From positions 873,001 through 937,000 of the forward strand of contig LR746266.1 of assembly GCA_902729315.2 (NCBI GenBank): DNA of 64,000 bases, in the 5' to 3' direction. Numbering within the stretch: position 1 is the stretch's first letter; every line of letters starts with the position of its first letter. The position numbers were made by a program, and so were the translations under genes. The notes under the pieces are model-generated. The model was given only the letters and a program-made list of their open reading frames with translations. It ran no database searches and was not told the origin of the DNA. The stretch is from Spirodela intermedia. Lineage: Eukaryota; Streptophyta; Magnoliopsida; Alismatales; Araceae. This document shows, one piece after another, positions 13,161-24,749 of this stretch.

Positions 13161-15310
13161 ATTTACGTCTTTCCGCTCCGAGTTACCAACTCGGGACCCG
13201 GAACCGAGTCGGAGCATCCCTCCGATTCCCAGAAAACCGCGTGTTTAGGGTCTGTGAACCAGCTTTAGTTAATGAGGACCATAATCAAGAGCCACATGAC
13301 GAAGCAAATACATGCGTATATTTATAAATAAATAAATTAATACAATTTTACAAAATTACCAATTATTGGAGGGACTGGAGAGAATTTTAAGTGTTCCCAT
13401 TAGCCACCGACTTTGGGAAATGCCCCCTTAAAAAATGAGATGTTGCCCGTGTATCCTACTTTTTTTTTTCTTTCTAAATAACTTGATCTATGAATCAAAC
13501 AACATGGGCAAAGGCAGTGGTGGTGGTATCTCCGTAAAATTGCACCCTTTGGGATTAAATTCATGCGTACTGCAGAAAAGTACTGTACTCTAATTAATTG
13601 AGAATGAGTCCAAAATTCTAATATTTACATTAGCTTGAGTTTCATATTTAACGTGAGGTTCAAATCCACAATTATGTTGATCGGAAAGAAGGATATATAT
13701 ACAATAACAAAAATAGGATAAGAAAATGGGGGAGAAATGGCACATTTATACCCACTTTGTCTTGAGAACTATGTGCTCCTAGAAAAATATTTCACAAGAT
13801 TCAGTTGCCTCACTAGGTGGATAAATCAATCATAAATATTATTTAAAATCATAAATAATTGCACCACCATGACTATTGATATGAGAATATATATGTATAT
13901 ATATATATATGAAATTCCTCTATGTTAGTTGTCATTTAACAATGCATCACTCTTGAAATTTGAATAAGTAAGGTCGTATTAGTTCTTAAAGTAAAAGTAG
14001 TGGAATATCTAGCATATATCCTAATAAATAATAATAAAAGGTCTAATGCTACACATTCAATTTTTGGGTAGCCCTCCCTCAAATGAATTATTTTAACCTA
14101 GTTTTATATCATGATACAAACTAAAGGACATTATATGGTGTGGAACCTTATATACTAAAAAATTTGGACTATAAATTATTTTTTGGATTGAATGGACCAA
14201 TTAGAGAAGTTGTAGATTCTTAGAAGTTCAATATTTCAATGTGGGCACTAATAATATCCATTTATTGAGCCTCAATCATAAAACTCACCATTTTTATCTA
14301 AATTGAAACACTTATGGGATGAGAGTCACAAATTGATCATGGACCTTACAAATCGTTCATAAATATTCTAAACTAAGAAATATTCTTCAAATCACTTTTC
14401 TCATGTATTTCAATTAATTTTTCTATAAAATATTAGTTTCTCAAAATTTAAAGCAAATTTGAAAATTCTTCATCCCACAAACCATAATGAATATAAACCA
14501 TCTCCAAGACATGTATGTTCACAATGTCATTTAAATACCTCTCCCACTCAAACCATACTCTGATGTACCTCATCAAGACATTTCCTAGGTCCATGCATTT
14601 ATGTTTAGTAAAAGGTCAACTTTGTGCATCAACATCACCTCTAACACAATTAATAGATCAACAATTTCTCCCAACTTTTCTTTCAAAGATTTGTTATAGA
14701 TGCACTTTCACTTCACAAAATTATTAAGATATTAACCTTTTTTTTAAAAAAAACAACATAAGTTGACTGAAGCATTGTCCCTCTCATCTATTTTGAGTAA
14801 TATTAGTATGTCAAATCATAAACAAGTCAACCTTGTACTTGGTAAGAATGCCAATTGAACTAATAATGATTTTCCCTGCTTCAATGACCTTCATGACAAC
14901 ATTAGTGGAGTAGCATAATTTAAGAGAACTTGCATCCAAAGTGATGGCCATGAAATTAGAACATCCAACCTCTTCTCGATAGACCTTGGGATGGATTGGG
15001 GACTCAGTGTGTCGTTTATCTCCATATTGATGATGATATTGTGAACTCAATGGCCTGGCTCATCGTTGCATGGCAGATGTTCTCATCTACACATGGATCT
15101 TAGCTGCTCTACTCGTAAGAATCTAGTATTGGAGAAGAGCAACGGAGAGCAAGTACAGCCATTGCGGGCAGCTAATTAGAGTCTGCCACATTAAATCATT
15201 ATTGACCCATAAACACTACGCCTTGATGATCTCCTAGAAATAAATAAGCCGTGAAGTCATCCGCTACGTCTTAACATTGCCCTTAAATTTATACTGTTTT
15301 TAACACTTAT

Positions 15311-15479
15311 GGAGAGAGAGGAGGGAGAGAGAGAGAGAGAGGGAGAGATGGAGAGAGAGAGAGGGAGAGAGAGGGAGAGACGGAGAGAGAGAGAGAGAGA
15401 GAGGGAGAGAGGGAGAGAGAGAGAGAGAGAGGAGAGAGGGAGAGATGGAGAGAGAGAGAAGGAGAGAGAGGGAGAGACG

Positions 15480-15518
<39 letters not shown>

Positions 15519-15619
15519 AGAGATGGAGGAAGAGAGAGAGAGGGAGAGATGGAGGAAGAGAGAGAGAGGGAGAGAGAGAGGGAGAGATGGAGGAAGAGAG
15601 AGAGGGAGAGAGAGAAAGA

Positions 15620-15652
<33 letters not shown>
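15311..15652. repeat. 340-base purine tract, (GA)n with (GT)n core
   Basis: Almost pure purine on the plus strand: GAGAGG-type repeats with occasional T, C and GG interruptions, then about 12 TG units at 15620-15642 and more GA. It ends about 240 bases before the DUF688-type start codon. Its open frames encode only Arg/Glu or Ser/Leu repeats and are not genes. Confidence 0.95.
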
Positions 15653-15891
15653 GGTAGTTATTAATACCGAGTCCGCGAGCGTTCCGACTTGGTCGGCGGG
15701 TCATCTCAACGCCGAGTTTTAAAAGCCGTCACGAGTTCCGCCCGCCGCCAACTGCTGCCATAACGAACGGCCACTAACTTGCCTCGCCCCTCCTAACGCA
15801 GGTCTCCCCGCCGGCCGCCGGCAAGACGGTGGGATTGAACTGCAGTAGTTGGTGGCGCTATCGGAGCCCATCGTCGTTGTCGTCGGAAAAC

Positions 15892-16575
15892 ATGAGCGTC
15901 CCCTTCGGATGGGAAGCAGCTCCCGGCGTGCCGAAGCAGGCCGGCGGCGGGCAAGGCCCCGAGGAGGCTTTCCAAGTGCCGAATCCACCGCCGGGAAGAT
16001 GGGCTCCGCCGGTGGAGGACGCTGCCAGCTGCTCGTTCTCCGGCGCAGAGGACGAAATTATCTCGCCCGATACAAGCATCGGGTGCAATTCGAGAAGTGT
16101 CAGCGTGTTCGAAGAGCTCGATCCAGTCGGCGGCGACGATGAACCAGGGTGCTCGCCGTCGCCAGGTTTCATGATCCGTCGCTTTCTCCCCGCCGCCGAA
16201 GCTCTCGCCGCCGCCTTCGCCCCACCAAGGAGAGCCCACCCATTGTCGCCCTCGGCCACGGACTTGTACCCTTTGAAATTTAAGAACCGTCGGAGTCTCC
16301 TGAGAGAAGACGACGCAGACGATGGCTCCGGCCCGATAGAATCTCCGGGATGGGGACTGGGTTTTCTTGGCGGCTCCCCGGGAGGGGTACCCGAAAGCGG
16401 CAGCGGCGGCAGCGGCGGCAGCGGCGGGAAGAGCCCAGGGGGGGAGGCGGCGAGGTGGACCTTACCTCCCCTTCGTTCGCCTTCCGAGCCATGGCTCTGC
16501 GGGGTGCTTCAGAAACAGACCGGGGCACACGAGGGTCGGCGTCGCCAGATTAAAAGGTGTATCCTTTACTTATGA
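15892..16575 (+). CDS. DUF688-type protein
   Basis: A 227-residue GC-rich frame starting MSVPFGWEAAPGVPK, the N-terminal signature (VPF-W-E--PG-PK) of the plant DUF688 family, members of which are of unknown function. A second family-like segment, GFMIRRFLPAAEALAAA, follows near residues 90-106. The rest is low complexity, with a Gly/Ser run (about 170-185) and a C-terminal LRSPSEPWLCGVL segment. I chose the ATG at 15892 rather than one 63 bases upstream because it starts exactly at the conserved signature. The last 20 residues are basic and not family-like, so a splice donor near 16556 could replace them with a further exon I did not find. No transmembrane segment or signal peptide is seen. 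Confidence 0.7.
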   Translation: MSVPFGWEAAPGVPKQAGGGQGPEEAFQVPNPPPGRWAPPVEDAASCSFSGAEDEIISPDTSIGCNSRSVSVFEELDPVGGDDEPGCSPSPGFMIRRFLPAAEALAAAFAPPRRAHPLSPSATDLYPLKFKNRRSLLREDDADDGSGPIESPGWGLGFLGGSPGGVPESGSGGSGGSGGKSPGGEAARWTLPPLRSPSEPWLCGVLQKQTGAHEGRRRQIKRCILYL

Positions 16576-16739
16576 CCGACTATTTAAACAGGATAAAGGA
16601 AGCTGGTACTGTTGACCTTTTTGGCGGTCTCACGGGCGTGCGAAGTTTCGCTCCCCTACAGAGCTTCCCGCTCTTCGTGCAAATTTGAATAAAACCCGCT
16701 GACGGGGTCGATGATCCTCCGTTGTTCTGCCTCCTCTTT

Positions 16740-17287
16740 TCTCACCGATTCTAGGGCGTCGAGGTGAGGAAGCGGCGGGAAGAGGAGATCCGTAGAGACG
16801 GACTAGGACGAGGATCAGCCGATCTTCTTCCTCTCGGAAGAAGACCTCGGAGCCCCTTTCACTTGCAGATCCCTTTCGAGGTACTCGTTATCGTCTAATC
16901 TATGGTCATCATCTGCTATGTTTCTTCGCTTCGGTTTGTCTTTGTAATTTTGCTGCGTAGCCTTCAATTTGTTGTTATGTTCGAGATAATTTGTGTTCGA
17001 CAGAAGTTTTCTGAGAAGGATTTCGCCCATTTGATTCCTCAGTTCTTGCGACATGATGGAGTCAATCGTCCTACCATGGGAAGATGCTTCTGTATGATTT
17101 TTTTCTGTACCGATGCTTCCGTTCTTTCTCTTTCACTTTGCGCTGTGTTCGCTCGGTGATCCGCGTCATTATCTTTTTCTAGCTGGTTACGCTCATCTGT
17201 TGGACTTCTAGCTACACTCTTTATCTCGTAAGGCGAATAGCGATTTCACGCCGTGTTTCTATCATCATCTTACCTGTGTTGCAGAAA
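16740..17287 (+). promoter_or_regulatory. Probable importin beta leader with a 5' UTR intron
   Basis: A GC-rich leader-like stretch runs to 16880, where CGAG meets GTACTC, a plausible donor. The next 400 bases are T-rich and end in TTGCAG at 17284, three bases before the importin beta ATG. I infer a non-coding first exon ending at 16880 and an intron 16881-17284. The transcription start is not determined. Confidence 0.5.
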
Positions 17288-19773
17288 ATGTCAATGGAAA
17301 TTACTCAAGTTCTTATATGTGCTCAATCCCCTGATGGGAAAGTACGGGCTGCCGCTGAAGAAAGTCTCAGGCAATTTCAGGAGCAGAATCTTCCCATCTT
17401 CCTCTTGTCCCTCTCAGTTGAGCTCTCAAGCGATGCGAAACCGCCTGAATCCCGTCGACTTGCTGGTATCATCCTCAAGAATTCCTTAGACGCTAAAGAT
17501 GTCATGACGAAGGAGCGTCTGATACAGCAATGGGTCAATCTTGACCCGCTCACGAGGGCCCAGATTAAAGAATCGCTAATGCGCACCCTTCCATCATCTG
17601 TGCCCGAGGCAAGACATACATCATCTCAGGTCATTGCCAAGATAGCCTCCATTGAGCTTCCACGTAAGGAATGGTCGGATCTCGTTGAAAGATTATTATC
17701 CAATATGACGCAGCATAGTTCTTCCGCAGCACTGAAACAAGCAACCATGGCGACTCTCGGGTATGTCTGTGAAGAAATATCCCCGGATGATCTTGAACAG
17801 GGCCAAGTGAACTCTGTGCTGGCGGCCGTGGTCCAGGGAATGAGTAAACCGGAGCAAAATGCTGAGGTTCGTCTTGCTGCTGCCAGGTCTCTATATAATG
17901 CTCTCGATTTTGCGCAGATTAATTTTGAGAACGAGTTGGAAAGGAATTACATCATGAAGGTTGTCTGCGACACCGCTGTTTCCGGCGAACTAGAAATCCG
18001 GAAAGCCGGATTTGAATGCCTAGTTTCCATCTCTTCTCTGTACTACGAAGTGCTGGAGCCATATATGCCAACACTTTATGATCTGACTTCAAATGCAGTC
18101 AAGGGAGACGAAGAGCCAGTTGCCCTCCAAGCATTAGAGTTTTGGAGTTCTATCTGTGATGTTGAGATCGATATTCAGCAGGAATGTGACAGCAATGAAT
18201 CTGAGAGCCCAAGTGCCATCAACCATCATTTCATTGAGAAAGCCCTTCCGATGCTCGTCCCCATGCTGCTGGAGTCGTTACTGAAGCAAGATGAGGACCA
18301 GAATCAAGATGATGGAACCTGGAATCTGTCCATGGCCAGTGGGACCTGTCTTCAGCTTGCTGCCAAGGCTGTTGGAGATGAGGTTGTGCCTCTTGTGATG
18401 CCTTTTGTGGAAGCTAACATCACAAAGGCCGACTGGCGGAGCCGAGAAGCTGCTACCTTTGCATTTGGGTCTGTGCTTGAAGGCCCGTCAATTGAGACAT
18501 TGTCACCTCTGGCTCGTGCTGGATTGGACTTCTTGCTCAACGCAATGGGGGATCGGAATGTCCTGGTCAAGGACACGACGGCTTGGACTGTTAGTCGGAT
18601 ATTCGAGTTCTTGCATTCTCCAAGCTCCAGATTTTCCGTAGTCTCAGTGGTCAACCTGCCTAGAATCATGTCAGTGTTGCTGGAAAGCATCAATGATTCG
18701 CCTACTGTGGCTGAGAAGGTCTGCGGAGCAATACATAATCTTTTTCAGGGCATTGAGGAAGCGAACTTAGAATCCTCCATCCTCTCTCCTTACTACACGC
18801 AGACCATCGTCGCTCTCCTCTCAGCAGCCGATCGCAAAGATGCTATGGGTTCAAGGCTCAGGGCCTCTGCTTACGAGGCAATTAATGAAGTAGTTAGATG
18901 CAGCACCCTTTCAGAAATCTCTTACGTAGCTCAGCTGCTTCGGGAAGTAAAAGATAGGCTGGCCTGGACTTTCTCTCTCCAAGTTACCTCCTCCGAGGAG
19001 AAGGAGAGGCAAACGGACGTGCAGGCCTTGCTCTGTGGCGTCCTTCAAGTCATAGTCCAGAAGCTGGGTGCCTCTGATGAAACCAAGCCATTGATCCTCC
19101 AGTCAGCTGACGAGATGATGACGTTATTTCTCCGGGTCTTCGCTTGTCGCAGTTCCACTGTGCATGAAGAAGCGATGCTCGCCATTGGAGCCCTAGCTTA
19201 TGCTACGGGTCCCGAGTTCTCTAGGTACATGCCAGAGTTCTACAAGTACCTGGAGGTGGGCCTGCAGAATTTCGAAGAGTATCAGGTCTGTTCAGTCTCG
19301 ATTGGCGTAGTTAGTGATATCAGCCGTGCAATTGATGAACAGATTGACCCTTTCTGCGATGCCATAATGAGCCAGCTCCTCAAGAACTTGTCTGATGCCA
19401 GGCTGCACAGATCCGTCAAGCCTCCGATATTCTCATGCTTCGGGGACATAGCCCTCGCCATTGGCAAGCGGTTTGAGAAATATCTTCCTTTTGTTCTGCC
19501 AATGTTGCAGGGAGCCGCAGAGCTCTGCTCCAGCTTTGATCCCAAGGATGAGGAGATGCTTTGCTACGGAAACCAGCTGAGGACCTGCATATTCGATGCT
19601 TATTCTGGTATACTTCAGGGTTTTAAAAGCTCCAAGCCAGATCTTATGACTCCCCATGCTGCCCACATCCTTCTGTTCATAGAAGCCGTTTTCAGAGACA
19701 AAAATAGGTAAATTCCACATTTTTCCAGACTTGGGCCATAGAAAAATCCAGCCAAAGAAGAAAAATAGCCATG

Positions 19774-19816
<43 letters not shown>

Positions 19817-20038
19817 ATCAGTCCTTGAATGGCATGTAGGGATGAAGGGGTGACAAAATCTGCGGTGGCGGTGATGGGGGATATTGCCGACGCTCTGGGC
19901 CCAGAAGTCAACACACTCCTCAAAGATCGGACATTCCACACGGAGATCCTGGGCGAGTGCTTCGAATCGGGGGACGACCAGCTGAAGGAGACGGCGACCT
20001 GGGCTCGGGGGATGCTTGGCCGAGTTCTGGTTTCATGA
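17288..20038 (+). CDS. KPNB1: Importin subunit beta-1
   Basis: Nuclear import receptor: it binds importin alpha-cargo complexes (or cargo directly), docks on FG nucleoporins and is released by Ran-GTP. Two coding exons, 17288-19707 and 19840-20038, join at AG/G to encode 872 residues, close to the 870 of the Arabidopsis protein. The N-terminus, MSMEITQVLICAQSPDG then RAAAEESLRQFQ, is the importin-beta N-terminal domain (residues about 20-100, with PPESRRLAGIILKNSLDAK). The rest is a continuous series of HEAT repeats, including an acidic-loop-like segment (QDEDQNQDDGTW) and NPFQ-free helical repeats to the end. The start is the first ATG after a clear acceptor; two Met codons lie three codons apart. 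The small intron 19708-19839 contains a CT microsatellite. No damage is seen. Confidence 0.95.
19778..19815. repeat. (CT)n microsatellite in the importin beta intron
   Basis: Nineteen CT units within the 132-base intron, about 25 bases upstream of the acceptor, so it may serve as part of the polypyrimidine region. Confidence 0.92.
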
Positions 20039-20450
20039 GGTGAGCCGATTCCACTCGTCATATCTCATCTCTTCGTCTGAGAAAAATCTCCACCAATCTG
20101 CCGGTTGGTGGGTATCTCCTTCTGCCCTCATCCCCCCTCTCCCCGTGGATCGGCGTGAAGTTCTGGCTGTAAGATTAATAAATTTATTATTTATGATTAT
20201 ATTTATCATTTTCCTCCCGACCCTTTTTTTTATTTTCCCATAATTTCTGTGAAAATAGTTCATAGCTTAGTGCAGAATGTGGAGATTTCTTCGCTTCAAG
20301 TTATTTGGGGGGTAATTCGGTCAATTCAAACTCTTGGTAGTTTTCTTCAAAAGTAATATTAAATATATTATTTAGTATAAATCTTTTTTTTCTGTGGGCC
20401 TCACAAAAATGTCGACTCCGAGCCGTAAACCGGACCGGGCGACGAGTCTC

Positions 20451-20457
20451 TATAAAA
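20451..20457 (+). promoter_or_regulatory. TATA box of the BUB1/MAD3-like gene
   Basis: TATAAAA lies 145 bases upstream of the ATG at 20596, in a GC-rich context and followed by a CT-rich leader. This predicts transcription starting near 20483 and a leader of about 110 bases. Confidence 0.6.
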
Positions 20458-20595
20458 GTCGGACCGGCCGTAATAGTTTGGGCGGGGATTTCTTCTTCAA
20501 AAACTCTCATTCCTCCCCCCGCACCACCACTCCTGCTCCCTCTCTTCCCCCTCTCCTCTCGCCTTCCGGTGGGCGGCTAGTCGTCGGCGGGGGCG

Positions 20596-23152
20596 ATGGC
20601 CGGCGCCGCCAACGAAGATCTCTTCTCTTCCGTGGTATCCGACATCAAGGCCTACCAAGGCAGTGATCCACTCTGCCCCTGGCTCAGGTATGCGACAGAT
20701 GCACCTCACTCTCAGCGGGAAGTCTTGCTGCCCTAGCCTTCCTGACGTTCCTTGCTTGGCTCCGTTCTTCTCCAGGGGGATCCGAAGGATGCGGGAGCTT
20801 CTCTCCAGTCAAGCCCTAGCCGAGAAGCTGCCGCGGTTCCTTCAGAAGTGCGCCGAGGCGTTCGAGTGTGACCGTCGCTATCGCAACGATATTCGCTACC
20901 TGCGCGTGTGGATCCAACTGGTAGGCCTCGGCTCCTTGTTCTAGTTCATCGACGATTCTTCCTCTACTTCAACTTTTTCGCCGCAGATGGATCACGTGGA
21001 TGATCCGAGGCGCCTCCTCCGGAGAATGGAGAAGAATCAGATCGGCGTGAAGCATTCCGCGTTTTATGTAGCGTACTCCTTGTACTATGAGAAGCAGAGG
21101 AAGTTCGAAGCGGCGGAGAAGATGTACCATGTGGGGGCGCAGAAGTAAGTCTTCCTCGGGATAACTGCTCGTAAATTTCCCTTATACAAGTTATTGGCTG
21201 AAAGAACGACGCCCACGCCCTCATTCAATAGGCATATCATGCAGCCCGTTATCTGTTGATAACGCGGTGTAGCCAGATGATGTTGACGAAAAATTAAGAA
21301 CGGCTTATTGGATAATTAGTTGATGACGGATCGTGAAAATGACTATTAATCAGTCACCAGTCTCACTTTCTCATGTATCATCTTGCCACACAGGCACTTT
21401 GTCCTGCTTGATTCGTTTTTTAAGCATACTCAAGGTTGCCTTGATCGTGTGCAGACTTGCAGAGCCTGCTGTTCAATTGCAGAAGTCATATGAGCAATTT
21501 CTACACCGCATGGAGCTCCACAAGAGACGCAAATCCAAGGTAGTCTGCCGCCATTTTCCCCTATCTTCTTAGTCAATTCCACACTTCGTTTCTTGACTGC
21601 AGTTGGAACTCTTTCAGCGGAAAGAAGCGAGAATAAATATGGCTTCCAAGGCTGTGCCTATCCATCGGAAGGAGATTAACATACACAAGGATGCCAATTT
21701 AGCCGGTCTGTCTATTCTCTTTTTCTCGCCATGCTACCTGCTAAATGGCTCATAAAATAGCCCATTTATACATGCCTCTGTGTGTGTTCATTATTGAGAT
21801 CAGTCGACGAAAATGCAGGGCTTGTAGAAGAAGTAATGGATCAAAATGGTGACCAGGTGGTCAAGAGAAAGGAAACTTATCAGGCTTCTTCTTCCAACGT
21901 AGGAGACCACCACGGAGACTATGATAGCCTGTGCATGATGGAATTACAGTCGAGTTTGGCTGAGGAAACCGGTGGGGAGGCAGGAAAGTGCCGGAATGTA
22001 ATGAGGGCGAAGTCCATCTTGAAAACTCGTCAGAAGAGAAGCGAGTCAGGTGGCCGTGGTGGTGATAAAGGAGGCAAGGCCAATGGTGATGCGATTAGAC
22101 CGAGCTCGCTCACTACTGAGGATACTGTGGTGGTCAAGTTTGTGGATTCTGCCATTGTAGGGAAGTCCGAAGCTGAGGACGCCTGCCACCACGGTCTGGT
22201 TGACCCCACAGTCAACTTGAAGGAAGCCATGAATACCATAAACAGCATGTTTCGGGAGCCCCTTGAGCTTGAGCCGAGACCTAGGAGGAAGCTGCAGCAG
22301 AACATTCCTAGGGAAAATCCAGAAAACAGTAGTGGGTTCGAGGTTTTCGTTGATGATGACCTGAGGCCGAGGAGGTCACGACAGGACCTACCTGAGGCAA
22401 ATCCACAAAACGATAACTCGCTTGAGATTTTCGTTGATGATGATCCGAGAATGGGAAGGTCCCAACAGAACTCACCAGAGGGAAACCCACAGAACAATAA
22501 TGGGTTCGAGATTTTCGTCGACGATGATCCGAGACCAGAAGGAAACTCCCGAGAAAACCCATTTGAAGCAAATCCACAGGGAAAGAACAAGAACGGGTTT
22601 GAGATTTTCGTTGATGACAACTCAGATGAAGTGGATCTGCCACTTAAGGATGCAGGAATCAGTGAGTCGAGGTCATTTGTTGGAGGATTTAAGATGCAAG
22701 CAGATGATGAGGATGAGAGTGAATGTGACGACGGTGATGTAGAATATCCAAAAATGAGAGAAGATACGGTGATCTGCAGTTTTGTGGGATCAACGGTTGC
22801 TGGTGAGCGTGTTGTTGAGAATGCATGCCACAGTGGTTTGGTCGACCCCACCATCAACTTGAAGGAAGCCATTGACGACATTAACAGCATGTTTGGGAAG
22901 CCTATAGATTTTGTCAGGGTTGGAAGACTGAAGAAGAAGGGATATCTGCCGGAGCAGAAGCAGAAGCAGAAGCAGTCTCATCAAGATTTTTCCATACTGA
23001 TTGATGAGGGCGTGGACCACCCATCGAAGATGGCTTCCCTGAGCTGCTCTGATGGGTCCCACAGAGACTCTGGTCTGTTTGAACCGACCATGTTTACAAA
23101 GGAGGCGATGGATGATATAAACGAATTGTTTGGTAGGCCATTGGATTTTTAG
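20596..23152 (+). CDS. BUB1/MAD3-family spindle checkpoint protein, BMF3-like, with repeated motifs
   Basis: Six exons: 20596-20687, 20776-20920, 20987-21144, 21455-21539, 21603-21705 and 21804-23152, giving 643 residues (638 if exon 5 starts at the alternative acceptor, 21618). Residues about 25-160 are the Mad3/BUB1 homology region I (TPR-like), with WLRGIRRMRELL, YLRVWIQLMD and FYVAYSLYYEKQRKFEAAEKMY. This region targets checkpoint proteins to kinetochores. No kinase domain and no canonical KEN box are visible, which points to the plant BMF3 type rather than BUB1 or BUBR1. The large last exon holds three CD1-like segments starting at residues 328, 542 and 621 (pattern PT-N-KEAM--IN-MFG-P) and four ABBA-like motifs at 373, 401, 429 and 460. 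A fifth, weak one (FSILIDE) is at 590. The donor of exon 5 (GTCTGT) is weak but fits the frame. Family assignment is firm; the BMF3 assignment is an inference. Confidence 0.85.
22337..22618 (+). repeat. 84-base coding tandem repeat (ABBA-motif array)
   Basis: Four units, the first two exactly 84 bases (28 codons) and the third 93 bases, the fourth partial. Each unit opens with an F/L-E-I/V-F-V-D-D heptapeptide, at 22337-22357, 22421-22441, 22505-22525 and 22598-22618, followed by a linker with ENPQ or ANPQ. The heptapeptide is the best-conserved part of each unit. Confidence 0.9.
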
Positions 23153-23431
23153 AAAACTTTTGTACAGCTTGGATTTCTGTTTAGAGGAGATGCGAACTTT
23201 GAATCCCCTGCTTCAGGCTCCATTATTAAGTCAAATGATTTGAAATATTGAGATGTGAATCTACAAAATCCACCTGAATTCGAGATGTTCTTCAGTCTTC
23301 AAATGCTAATTTGAGGAGCCTTCCTGCGCAGTCTTTTCCCCAATTCGAATTCCAAGGAAAATTTTAAAAATAATGGAGGAAAGCAGTAGAATGGTACTTA
23401 CCTTGTTGGCGTGCAGGCTTTTCCACGAAAG

Positions 23432-23628
<197 letters not shown>

Positions 23629-23660
23629 ATTTACAAAATTATCTGCGCTATCGGTTTTCT

Positions 23661-24035
23661 GATGGGGACCCCATAGAAAGGGAAACAGGATCCTTTTGAA
23701 GAACAGCAGATTTTCACTTGATCAACCTTTCTCCGAGGAAGTCTTAGAGTACAAGGAAGGGGGGGGGGGGGGGGGATGTAAGGGAAATTGGCCAAGGACC
23801 GACGAAGGGAAAATCTCAGACAAAATGACCTGATCTGAGAGGGGGGTCTTCCAACTTCTGTCTTGGGGCCCTGCCTTTTGCTGGGGCCTCATATTTGTCA
23901 CGGCCGCAAGACTGATATGACCGTTACTTTGGGTGGTTAAGAGCTGCTGTCTCTTATTGTTTTAACTATCATGTCGTTGGGCAGTAGTTAATGGCGGTTA
24001 GTCTCAGGTCCTTGGGCGGCAGGGGTGTCCCATCA
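23661..24035 (-). repeat. 3' LTR of the Ty3/gypsy element
   Basis: On the minus strand the segment starts TGATGGGAC directly after a purine tract (GAGGAGGGAGTAT), the expected polypurine tract, and ends CCCCATCA. The last 130 bases resemble 28161-28290, sharing GGAAACAG, GAAGAACAG, CTTGATCAACCTTTC and GAGTACAAGGAA on the plus strand. A G run at 23759-23776 interrupts it. Confidence 0.7.
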
Positions 24036-24749
24036 ATACTCCCTCCTCAAAGCTTGACCTTGTTCGTAAGGGAAAAGTGGGGAAACTGTTGGACGGTGCT
24101 GTCTGCAGTTTCCCAGGTGACTTCAGAGAGAAGATGATTCTCTCATTAGATAAGCACTTCCAGCATGTGGGGCCTTTGCCAGATGTTGATAGCTGTCGTT
24201 GAATTTGAGCCCGGTGGGCAGCTATGCTTGGACGTCCGTCATCTTGGATCCGATAGCCCTCTTGAGCTGTGACACATGGAAGACCGGATGAATGCTGGAA
24301 GAGAGGTCTTTAGGCCCAACCGATATGCTATTGTGCTGGTAGTAACGTGGCTTCAGTCTCTCATTGGACTGAGCCTTGAGTGAGGTCTAGCAGAAGGGCG
24401 GAAGGCATAGGTCTATCACCTTTGGTTTTCCAAAGGTAGCACAGCACTTCAGCTTGTCGAGTAAGACAGTAGTGTTTGTAGTTGAATCTTGACTGCGTCC
24501 ACCTTGGTTGAATGGGGTGTATATCACAGAGGGGGGGAGGGGAGGATTACAATCGTAGATGACTTGGAAGGGAGTGGTGCTGGAGGAGTTGAAGTTCGTA
24601 TTGACTTAGGACTCCACCAAAGTGAGAAACTTGACCCACTGGTGTAGCTGTTCTCTAGCAAGGCACCTCATGTATATTTCCAAGCTGTGGTTGACCACCT
24701 CAATCTACCCACTATTTGAGGAATCATCATTCGGCAGATAGTGGATCCT

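Larger units (their letters stand above)
10342..15891. other. Intergenic region between the ABI4-like and DUF688 genes
   Basis: About 5.5 kb with no gene I can support. The first kilobase is the ABI4 upstream region and has two GA tracts (10606-10677 and about 10987-11010). 12835-13160 is a GC-rich patch with several TGGGCC/GGCCCA elements. 13270-15060 is very AT-rich and looks like old transposon or pseudogene sequence; a minus-strand frame at 14811-15050 has ordinary amino-acid composition but I do not recognise it. 15311-15652 is a GA-rich tract. Confidence 0.55.

Noticed and set aside
15300-15722. Open frames of 134-137 codons on both strands
   Set aside because: They are read through the GA/CT tract and encode only Arg/Glu or Ser/Leu runs.
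22030-22890. 286-codon minus-strand frame within the BUB1/MAD3-like exon
   Set aside because: It mirrors the repeat units on the opposite strand and has no independent support.
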